Positions 55,591 to 64,000 of a stretch of 64,000 bases of DNA are shown here, in pieces (position 1 is the stretch's first letter; every line of letters begins with the position of its first letter). Under the pieces are notes generated by a model. The model ran no database searches. It had not been told where the DNA came from and saw nothing but the letters and a program-made list of their open reading frames with translations. This DNA is from Ligula intestinalis (lineage: Eukaryota; Platyhelminthes; Cestoda; Diphyllobothriidea; Diphyllobothriidae), in NCBI GenBank assembly GCA_036362985.1, contig JAYGXS010000006.1:15057981-15121980 (forward strand), given 5' to 3'. The translations under genes were made by a program, and so were the position numbers.

Positions 55591-56382
55591 TTAGTAAGAA
55601 TGTGATCGAGTGGCCGCTACGAACTATAAAACACTTTGTGCCTGCGGTTCAAGCCACAATCCGAAGCTTCGGAGAAATAAAATTATTATTCCAGCCGTTA
55701 CATCGTCTACTTCTTCTCATCAAATCATTGATGGCTACAATTTAATCACCGGTCTTGAAGACTGGAGTTATAGGGACTGAACAGTGTGGCCTCAAGTACT
55801 GCCATTGGAACCAGCGTTCCTTCAACGTGCATCCTGAGCAACTAATGACCCTGTGTACAAAATATGTGAGTGTTCACACCGGAAGGAAGAAAACACTTTG
55901 ATTTTCAAAGTACTGTGGACTATAGAACGCCGATAGTTTCTGAAAAACAGCCAAGGAGTTTTTTCACTGTCTGATTTTGTTCCTTTTTACTGGCTCTTGT
56001 CATTTTGCATCGCCCATAAGCTGAAATATAAGCCCCGAAGTAAGAGTTGTATAATTTTGTTCTTTCATATTAAAATTTTGTCTAACTAGTCCAGTTCATT
56101 TGTCCGGTCAGATTTGTCTCATTTTCCTGAATCTTGTGATACATTTTTGAAATGTTTGATATCACAACGTGCAGGTAAACTCATTAGAAGTTAAAAAATA
56201 CGCACCTACATGTCCTTCAAATAAACTTAACTGAAATGAACCTAGCTATGACTCAAAGTCTGTTTTTCTCGCTGTCGTTAAATCGCGTGGAATATCGGCC
56301 CCAGCAACCATCAAAGTTCGACCGTGTATTGTTCAGTGAGGCGCAGAACTATGATCGGCGTCTTTCCTTGTCATTTATTATA

Positions 56383-57465
56383 CAGTTGAACCTCGGGTGA
56401 TGAGTAGCTCCATCAATGAGCATCTCAGGTAACAAAGGAGGCGTTCGCAGAAAATGTTTTTTCCCCTGCAGAGCTTCCGTTCAGTTAACGAGTTATCAGT
56501 GTGTGTGTATGTCCTCTTTCTCTTCTTCCTCATCTTCTCCTGCCCATCCACAGCTGCAAAGCTCACCAGCTCGTCTTTCTCCTTTCAGTCCCGCCCACGG
56601 ACGCCAACCGACAACGCAGCATTAATAGTGCCTTTCAGTCATTGACTGACTGGTTACCCCTCTCAGGAGGGTGTTGGCCCAGGCTTCCTGCAGGGCTGCT
56701 TTCACTCTTCTGAGATCCAATGGCCTGTATGCACATGCAATGCCAGTCTTCAGCCAACCACGGTCCCTGCGGCCTGGAAGGCGCTGGCAGTTTCTCTCAC
56801 TTCTGATTCCCTGTTGGTGACTGCGTTCGCGCTCCCACTGGGTTTCAGGCCCCACTGCGGGTGCCCGAAAAGCTAGGCGGTCACTATGCGGTGGGGGAGA
56901 GAGTGAGGTTGACTCTCGGCGCGTTTCTTCCCTCACTATAATAAATCTGAATGCGTCTGAATCTATCACGGTGCGCTTTGTGCCGTGGCTTGGAGGGTTT
57001 GCCAACTGACGGGAAAACTCGGGCCCCCTACGTCCTGCTCCTCCTGTACATGAGTGTGTGTGTGTGCGTGCGTATGGGAGGAGCGAGTCAGGCTGCAATG
57101 GCTCCCTCGTAATGTGGCCTTTATGGCGTTCCCGCGCAAACGGGAGCGTACCTAGCGAGATGGCTGTGTCAAGTGTGCGCGTGCTGAGTGTTTATCGCGC
57201 CAGCCATCTACACCCTCCCTCATCCCCGGTCTTATTGACTTTGTCTTTACACCGGATACGGAGGTGGGAGTGGCGAGCGAGTGGGTAGATTCTGCGTGAG
57301 TCTGCCTAAACTCCTGTTTTCTCTCGTGCCAGTTCTCTGCGTTGCTCCCGCTTGCTGTCGCTTTCGTGTTGCTTGCCCAGCTTGCCTCTGTGTATGCTGC
57401 GGCTTGCTTCAGCGTTAGCTGCGGCTTGTTGGAGCGCGTGGTGCCCATCGTCGAACTCGACGGGG
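56383..57465. mobile_element. pogo/Tigger-type element, left part, with 0.92-kb unit copy 1
   Basis: It starts TA|CAGTTGAACCTCGGGTGATG, a pogo/Tigger terminal repeat. From 56534 to 57454 it carries a GC-rich unit nearly identical to 61782-62708. The unit is followed by unrelated AT-rich DNA, and no right terminal repeat is present at this end. No transposase is recognised. Both copies keep an open minus-strand frame (57098-56622 here), but it has no known domain. Confidence 0.55.
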
Positions 57466-57930
57466 GAACTGTCATTACGAACCAGGAAATATCTACAATA
57501 TTTTCTAATAATATAACGACATGTGTTTCAAAAGGGATGAACTTTGTTGATGGAAATCATATCTTGTAAATTTACAGAATATTTCTTAAAATAGAAAAGA
57601 TTTCATGGTAGGATGGAGATTTTACGAAATAATTCCTTAATTATTTTTTCTCTAGTTCTTATTTGCCCACAATGCATAGTAGAAGTTTCAGTAGCAAAAT
57701 CGTTCTGATTTATTTTGCCTCTAAAAGCACGATCACTTACTTCCCAAATTCTCCCTCCCCCCCCTAAAAGTCCTCAGCAAAGCTGAAGGCAGGCTCACAG
57801 CCAAGTGGTGGTTCGCCACCAAATCAATCGTGGCCCATGGTGTTGTTCGGCAGCAGTTACTTGTGACAGGCAGTCCTATTTAGGAGTAGCGCTACCGCCC
57901 CTCGCGAGAGGGTTGATGGGCCTATAAAAA

Positions 57931-58932
57931 ATGGTTCCAAACACGCTGGGTCACGACATCTGCCAGCTGACCGTGGCTGTCAGACCGCATACACGCGGTC
58001 GAAACACTACAAACGCAAATCAAAACCACTCTCCTCCCCACCCTCCCACTAACCCGTTTCCTTCCCGCAGGCCAGCTTCCAGAGCTCGCAGGATGACAGC
58101 TCAGGGAGCCCAGGTAAGTCCTTTCATCTTCGGCGCTTGGAATGTTCGTCCCTTTTTAGATAACCCGAGGAGCATCCGACCGGAACGGAGAACAGCGCTT
58201 ATCGCCCGGGAACTAGCTCGCTTCAAGGTGGACATCGCCGCACTCAGTGAAACCCGATTCTCCGGCGAAGGTTTCATAGAAGAGGTGGACGCTGGTTACA
58301 CCTGCTTCTATGTGGGCCGTCCGACGACAGACCGATGCGAAGCCGGCGTCGCTTTTTCCATCCGGAAGGACATCGTGAGACGACTACCCTGTACGCCGCA
58401 GGGCATCAACGAACGCCTGATGAGCCCCCGCCTGCCTCTCTGGGGTAGCAAATTCGCCACCATCTTTAGTGTCTACGCTCCTCCGATGAAAAGCCCCGAC
58501 GAGACTAAGAACAAGTTCTACGAGGATCTGTACGCCCTCCTGGCCTCTGTGCCGAAGGTGGACAAGTTGCTAATCCTTGGGGACTTCAATGCCCGCGTCG
58601 GCTCAGACCACGCCGCCTGGAGAGGAGTGCTCGGACCCCACGGCCTCCGAGGACTCAATGACAATGGCCTAATCCTCCTTCCAACCTGTGCGGTGCACCG
58701 CCTCACGCTGACCAACACCTACTTCAGCCAACCACTGCAGCACAAGGCGACCTGGATGCACCCCAGATCTCGTCAGTGGCGTCTTCTGGATTACGTCCTC
58801 GTGCGGCGGCGCAATCAGCAGGACGTGTTTGTGACAGAGGCAATGCCGGGTGCCGATGGTGATACCGATCATCGTCTCATCATCTCCAAGATGCGGATCC
58901 ATCTCCAACCATGCAGGAGACCTCAAGGTTAG
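57931..58932 (+). pseudogene. RTE-type endonuclease domain
   Basis: 333 codons. [20 protein letters not shown] (the family's T-W-N-V-R), [20 protein letters not shown] (catalytic E), [57 protein letters not shown] (G-D-F-N-A-R-V-G), [20 protein letters not shown] (T-W-x-H-P-x-S), [10 protein letters not shown] (D-Y) and [13 protein letters not shown] (D-H). All expected catalytic residues are visible. The frame ends at a TAG, after which the same frame continues at 58948. Confidence 0.75.
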
Positions 58933-58947
58933 CGACCCCCAGGTAAG

Positions 58948-59346
58948 TTGAATACTGATCTGTTAAACTTGCCTGCCAACCGTTTGCGTTTCAGCAACGA
59001 GTTTACCCAACAGCTGGATAACCTCCCAGTCGCAGAAGAGAACACCTCCGTGGAGACTCGATGGTGTCAACTACGGGATGCTGTGCAATCCACTGCCAAA
59101 CGCATCCTTGGGCCCGCGCCCCGCCCACACCAAGACTGGTTCGATGAAAACGATGCAGCCATCAGTACTCCCATCTCTGAGAAGAATCGTCTTCGCAACG
59201 AATATGTCGCTCACCCTACCGACGCCATGAAAGCAGCCTTCTACCAAAGTTGCCGTCTTGTACAGCAGCGGCTGCGGGAAATGCAGGACGCTTGGATGGC
59301 TCGTAAAGGTGAGGAAATCCAAGGCTTTGCGGACCGCAATGAATAG
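58948..59346 (+). pseudogene. RTE-type linker between endonuclease and RT
   Basis: The same frame as the endonuclease after one stop codon. LNLPANRLRFSNEFTQQLDN, DAVQSTAKRILGPAPRPHQD and WFDENDAAISTPISEKNRLR match the linker of flatworm RTE-type proteins (W-F-D-E-N-D). It stops at a TAG that looks like a point mutation, because the protein continues AALKAVYGP afterwards. Confidence 0.65.
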
Positions 59347-59439
59347 AACTTCTTCGCTGCGCTCAAAGCGGTCTACGGCCCCGTAGTCAGAGGCACAGCT
59401 CCGCTTTTCAGCGCGGGCGGTACCACCCTCATCACTGAG

Positions 59440-60418
59440 AAGACCCAACTGGGCCGAGCACTTCCAAAGTGTACTCAACCGGCCCTCTACCACATCTGAA
59501 GCTGCCATTTACCAGTTGCCGCAAGTCGAAATTAATGCTGACCTCAACCTCCCACCCACCCCTGAGGAGACCATGAAGGCTGTGCAGCAGCTGTCCAGCG
59601 GGAAGGCACCCGGGTCCGACGGGATCCCGGCGGAGATTTATAACTATGGTGGTCACCAACTCATAACTCACCCCACCACCCTGTTCCAAGAGATGTGGTG
59701 ACAGGGAAAAGTTCCCCAGGATTTCAAGGACGCCACCATTGTCGACCTCTACAAGCGTAAGGCGAACCTTCAAGTCTGTGGCAACCACCGCGGAATTTCG
59801 CTGATGGATATTCCCAGTAAAATCTTTGCTCGCATCCTCCTCAATCGTCTGAATAGCCACCTGGAACAAGGGCTTCTGCCTGAAAGTCAATGTGGTTTTC
59901 GACGTCACCGCGGCACCACTGACATGATATTTGCCGCACGTCAGCTGCAGGAGAAATGTCAAGAGATGCGGACCCACCTCTACAATACGTTCGTAGATCT
60001 GTCAAAAGCCTTCGACACGGTGAACCAGCCCGGACTTTGGAAGGTTATGCAGACGTTTGGCTGTCCGGAACACTTCACCCACATGGTTCGACAACTCCAT
60101 GACGGGATGATGGCGCACGTCACGGACTACGGAACGCTGTCTGAAGCCTTCGCAGTGACCAATGGAGTGAAGCAGGGCTGTGTCCTCGCACACACCCTCT
60201 TCAGTCTCATGTTCTCTGCCATGCTGATGGACGCCTACCGTGATGAGCGTCCCGGAATCCCAATCAATTACAGAAGGGACGGAAACCTCCTCAACATTCG
60301 TCTGATGCAGGCCTCCACGCGCGTCTCCACAACCACAGTCCGTGATCTGCTGTTTGCGGCTGACTGCGCTCTCAACACCACCACCGAAGCGGACATGCAA
60401 AGGAGCATGGTGAAGTAG
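59440..60418 (+). pseudogene. RTE-type reverse transcriptase, damaged catalytic box
   Basis: PTPEETMKAVQQLSSGKAPG, SDGIPAEIY, NHRGISLMDIPSKIFARILL, SQCGFRRHRGTTDMIFAARQ, LYNTFVDLSKAFDTVNQPGL (motif A) and GVKQGCVLAHTLFSLMFSAM (motif B), then RDLLFAADCALNT, where the usual F-A-D-D is F-A-A-D. A TGA interrupts at 59699. After the catalytic box the frame ends within 20 codons, so the thumb domain is deleted. Confidence 0.75.
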
Positions 60419-60600
60419 TGCCTGGAGCACCAGCACACAGACGAGACCGTCGCCTTCACTGCCCACACTGCCCCCGCTCATTCGCTCATCGCATAGGCCT
60501 ACTAGGTCACATGCGCATTCACGACAGCGGCATTGACCGTGATGTCGACACCCCCCGCACTTCACACACCCCCACCACCAACCGTAACCCTACTCAATAA
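60418..60600 (+). pseudogene. C2H2 zinc-finger tail of the RTE-type element
   Basis: RRLHCPHCPRSFAHRIGLLG followed by HMRIHDSGID is a C-x2-C-x12-H-x3-H finger. It is characteristic of the C-terminus of flatworm endonuclease-RT proteins. Here it is in another frame from the RT, directly after the internal deletion. Confidence 0.7.
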
Positions 60601-61076
60601 CCGCCTCAGCACACGAATGCGTCGTTAAGTTTGTCGGGAATCCCCGGTAAGCCGAACTTTCCTCTTATTTCTGCCTCACTGCATCACTTTTGCGCCGCTG
60701 CTAATATTACCACTGTTACTATGATAAAGGATGGTTTCTTCTTAGAGTCTCACAGCACTAGAATCATTGAAGATCACTGGCAGCTCAATCTCAGCCCCTT
60801 GGCAATCAGGTCTTACTCGCCCTTAATCGCATTCTTCTCTAGGACCTACATTAAATTCATTTGCACGTTCAGCCCTGCCCAAACATTCCTGTTCTCTGCG
60901 GCAATTTAGAGTGTGATCTTTAGCCTCATTCATATAATTGCATTAGCATCACGCCTATCACAGTCACCACTGTGGTGGATTAATTTGTCAAACATCACCC
61001 ATCCCAGTTCGCGCCTCTAACGTCGCCATCTTGCTAATTTACGCCTAAAATGCCGGCACGGCTCTGGGTGCACAGA

Positions 61077-61093
61077 GGGGGGGGGGGGGGGGG
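61077..61093 (+). repeat. Poly-G run of 17
   Basis: Seventeen consecutive G residues. Could fold as a G-quadruplex. Length is likely unreliable in the assembly. Confidence 0.8.
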
Positions 61094-61559
61094 TTGCTCG
61101 TCGCTCTCGCCAGTCAGGCTTAATCTACTAATGTGACTTAGGGGGAGAACTGATCGATTTCCATGCTGCACTTGTCGTGAGATTGTCCGGGTAGTAGGAC
61201 ATGCCAATCGCTGTTCTCACACCAACCTAACTCGAGGGTGCAACTTTTGCTGCCTGGGTCAAGGGGGAGTACGTGTTGGCTGTGCACGGCTTGCGGCCCA
61301 CAGTAATCCAAAGACCGGCAGAGCCAGCTGGCAGCACCGCTGGGGTTTCAACGAACAAATCTACCTTGTTATGCCGTAACGTGAACTGCCATTAGCAGGT
61401 ATAGGGTGTAGCCTTATCCTCAATGATACTCCCCAGCAATTCTAACCCGCATCAGCTCTCTAGCAGCCTTAGTCTTGCGAAATGTGACTTCCTTCCTATG
61501 CAGCACTCCTAGTCCTTCTGTTAACAGTGAAACAAACACAGTCACTGCAGTCACATCAG

Positions 61560-61830
61560 GCTCTCCCCGTTCTTGTTCCTGTTCTACCTGTTTATGTGCT
61601 CTCTCTCTCTTCTCACTTGTTCGTTTCGCTCTGCTCTTTCTTCTCACTTTTTTTCACTCTTCCCTCTCCTGCCTTCTTACCCCTCTCCTGCTTATCTTTG
61701 CTATTTTCCTCGATTTTCCTCTCGTTCGTTGCACTTCTCTCTCTCCCTCTTCCTTTTCCTTTTCTCTCCTTTCTTCTTCTGTCCATCCACATTGCAAAGT
61801 TCACCAGCTGTCTCTCTCTCTCTTTCCTTT
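61560..61830 (+). repeat. Polypyrimidine tract
   Basis: Long CT-rich stretch (TCTCTCTCTCTTCTCACTTG, CTCTCTCTCCCTCTTCC, CTGTCTCTCTCTCTCTTTCC) leading into the second 0.92-kb unit. Open frames on all strands here are caused by composition. Confidence 0.65.
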
Positions 61831-62849
61831 CAGCCCCGCCCACGGACGTCTACCGACAACGGAGCATGGGTAGTGCCTTTCAGTCGTTGACTGTCTGGTT
61901 ACCTTTCTCAAGAGTGCGTTGGCCCAGGCTTAATGCAGGGCTGCTCTCACCCTTCTGAGATCCAATGGTTTGCATGCATATGCAATGCCGGTCTTCAGCC
62001 AACCACGGTCCCTGCGGCCTGGAAGGCGCTGGCACTTTCTCTCACTTCTGATTCCCTGTTGGTGACTACGCTCGCGCTCCCACTGGGTTTCAGGCCCCAC
62101 TGCGGGTGCCCGAAAAGCTAGGCGGTCACTATGCGGTGGGGGAGAGAGTGAGGTTGACTCTCGGCGCGTTTCTTCCCTGACTATAATAAATCTTAATGCG
62201 TCTGAATCTATCACGGTGCGCTTTGAGCCGTGGCTTGGAGGGTCTGCCAAGTGACGGGAAAACTCGGGCCCCCTACGTTGCTGCTCCTCCTGTACGCGTG
62301 TGTTTGTGTGTGCGTATGGCAGGTGAGGGAGGACTGAGAGTCAGGCTGCAATGGCTCCCTCTTAATCTGGCCCCTATGGTGCCCCCGCACAGGCGGGAAC
62401 ATACCTAGCGAGATGGCTGTGTCAAGTGTGCGCGTGCTGAGTGACTATCGCGCCAGCCACCCACACCCTCCCTCATTCCCGGTCTTATTGACTTTGCCTT
62501 TACACCGCATACGAAGGTGGGAGTGGCGAGTGAGTGGGTAGATTCTGCCCGGGTCTGCCTGAACTCCTGCTTTCTCTCGTGCCAGTTCTCTGCGTTGCTC
62601 CCACTTGCTGTCGCTTTCGTGTCGCTTGCCCAGCTCGCCTCAGCGTATGTTGTGGCTTGCTTCAGCGTTTGCTACGGCTTGTTGGAGTGCGTGGTGCCCA
62701 TCGTCTTGGCCCCAGGATATGGGTCCTCCGTCGCCCTTAGCCAATTACTGAAATGATACAGTTTGCTTGGTTACTTTTCGCCTGACGAGTGTTTCACATG
62801 ACGAGCTCGGTGCCGGAACGGTATAAACTCGTTAACCGAGGTTTCACTG
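61782..62849. mobile_element. pogo/Tigger-type element, right part, with 0.92-kb unit copy 2
   Basis: 61782-62708 matches 56534-57454 at roughly nine bases in ten, including TAGGCGGTCACTATGCGGTG and then GGGGAGAGAGTGAGGTTGAC. Downstream, GACGAGCTCGGTGCCGG and CTCGTTAACCGAGGTTTCAC and then TG form a pogo/Tigger right terminal repeat. No left terminal repeat is seen near this copy, so the two copies look like complementary halves. Confidence 0.55.
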
Positions 62850-64000
62850 TCGTTGGTATATGGAAGCTCTGCATTTGTATCCTATTCTTTAACACTTTGT
62901 TTAAAGACTACCACATATATTTCAGCAGATGGCAGCTGGAATAGCTATTCGATTTTTTTCTTCTTCCGTGGCCCTGAGTTTGGTGACTGATAGAGTGCAT
63001 TGAAAATATTATCGAGTTTGTTCACTTGTAGCTCTATCCATAAACTTGTACTTGCTGGTGTATCAGCAATAAACGTCGGGTTTTCTGATAAGATGAACTA
63101 ACAGACTTTACTTCTCGGTGATTATGCAAACTCTAGCGTTCTTATTGCGACAACGAAACGTCTTAATAAAGGGCTACACCAAAGATACTGAGCAAAACCT
63201 ATTTAAGTGTGTGCGTTTACACTGAAAATTCCAATGTGACCAGAAAGGCCACATATGCCTCGTTTGTCGATTCTAACCTGGCCTACCGGATCCCAATGGA
63301 GGCCACAAACAATGCTCCTTATAACGTATACTGTATAGCTCCTGGGCGACAACATCGGTAGACTAATAAATACCCCTTCGTTTAATACTTCGCATCTAAA
63401 CTTTTTAGCAGCTCCCGGGGGTAAAGAGGGGAGACGACATAGAAAAGATCCGGGCTTATCCTGCCCTCATTCAGCTAATCCCAACCCCAAACACCGTCTG
63501 TGGCCAGAACTGCAAACATGTGTTCGTAGACGGCGCCTGTGGCCCAAAGACGAGGTCTGCCAGGTAGTTCGTAAGCTCCTCTTCGAGCCGAAATTAATCA
63601 GGGTTTTGCCACCTGTCGTCTTTCCAGTTGATGTCATGGCTTGGCCACCAGGGCAAATTATACTATGCCGTCTTTGTTATTTATACAAGCTATAGAAGGG
63701 TTACCGATCGGAATAGTAAACTAGTCAACTTCAGCGCTTTTACTTTCTTTTCAATCACTGTTTGATGGATAGAACTTTCCTTCCCCGTCTCCACCTTTTC
63801 ATGCTTACGGTTTCCCTTCTGAATTCAAATTTCACTCCAATATATTTCAACTTTACAAAGAGTAAGCTACCTCTGGTTCTTCTTGGTTTTATCAATTTTC
63901 CATATTTGGGTTATACAGCTGAAAACCGTATGTCTTTTTTGCCACCAACTTCCTTCGCTTCTACTTACGCACAGGTTTTAAGTGATTAAAAATATTTTTT
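62850..64000. other. No feature supported
   Basis: AT-moderate DNA to the window edge. The plus-strand frame at 63762-63989 has a hydrophobic composition but no start context, splice site or family match. Confidence 0.3.

Larger units (their letters stand above)
57760..60930 (+). mobile_element. RTE-type non-LTR retrotransposon, internally deleted
   Basis: Plus-strand order: leader, APE endonuclease (57931-58932), linker, reverse transcriptase (about 59440-60418), then a C2H2 finger (60418-60600). Endonuclease-RT proteins ending in CPHC-type fingers are a familiar flatworm LINE type. Damage: in-frame stops at 58930, 59344 and 59699, a frameshift near 59440, and loss of the segment between the catalytic box and the finger. 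It lies between the two 0.92-kb repeats. Boundaries are approximate. Confidence 0.75.

Noticed and set aside
61475..61958. Overlapping plus-strand frames rich in Ser, Leu and Phe (apparent membrane protein)
   Set aside because: They come from a polypyrimidine tract; all three frames are open for the same compositional reason.
1..64000. CRISPR array, bacterial operon or phage features
   Set aside because: No regular direct repeats with spacers, no ribosome-binding-site-led gene series; spliced eukaryotic exons and LINEs dominate.

Overview
The window is nuclear DNA from a repeat-rich flatworm, most likely a cestode of the Spirometra/Dibothriocephalus type (inference). The sequence support is AT-rich DNA, few host exons separated by kilobase introns alongside one 38-nt mini-intron, and several retroelement families usual in platyhelminths: Penelope-like elements (PLEs) with GIY-YIG domains and hammerhead-ribozyme-like ends, an RTE-type element with a C-terminal C2H2 finger, a CR1-like element and a Jockey/R1-like element.

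Host genes. (1) A RhoGAP-domain protein on the minus strand, with exons at 18083-17704, 14176-14030 and 3315-2810; its 5' and 3' ends were not found. (2) MRPS35 (mitochondrial small-subunit ribosomal protein mS35) on the plus strand, 29843-41091, reconstructed as five exons of about 339 codons. One intron is 38 nt, and two introns of about 5 kb hold transposons. (3) A CRAL-TRIO (Sec14-like) lipid-binding protein on the minus strand, with exons at 53852-53708, 49370-49193 and 48168-47627; its first exons were not found. Two further candidate exons, at 39345-39124 (minus) and 48641-48806 (plus), are unassigned.

Layout. 1-2.8 kb: a tRNA-bearing foldback element and a PLE fragment. 2.8-18.1 kb: the RhoGAP gene, whose introns carry PLE tails, foldback repeats and an inverted pair of hammerhead-like sequences. 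18.1-29.8 kb: no host gene seen; a decayed CR1-like element, an LTR-like repeat and a pogo-type MITE. 29.8-41.2 kb: MRPS35, with a Jockey/R1-like element antisense in one intron and a PLE 3' end in sense in another. 41.2-47.5 kb: foldback and LTR-like repeats. 47.6-53.9 kb: the CRAL-TRIO gene, with a 297-bp palindrome of two head-to-head tRNA-like units in an intron. 54-64 kb: almost entirely repeats, including two very similar 0.92-kb direct repeats on either side of a decayed RTE-type element.

The most distinctive signals are a series of hammerhead-ribozyme cores at PLE ends (two or three with intact cores, others decayed) and two families of elements in which a tRNA-like unit lies between long terminal inverted repeats.
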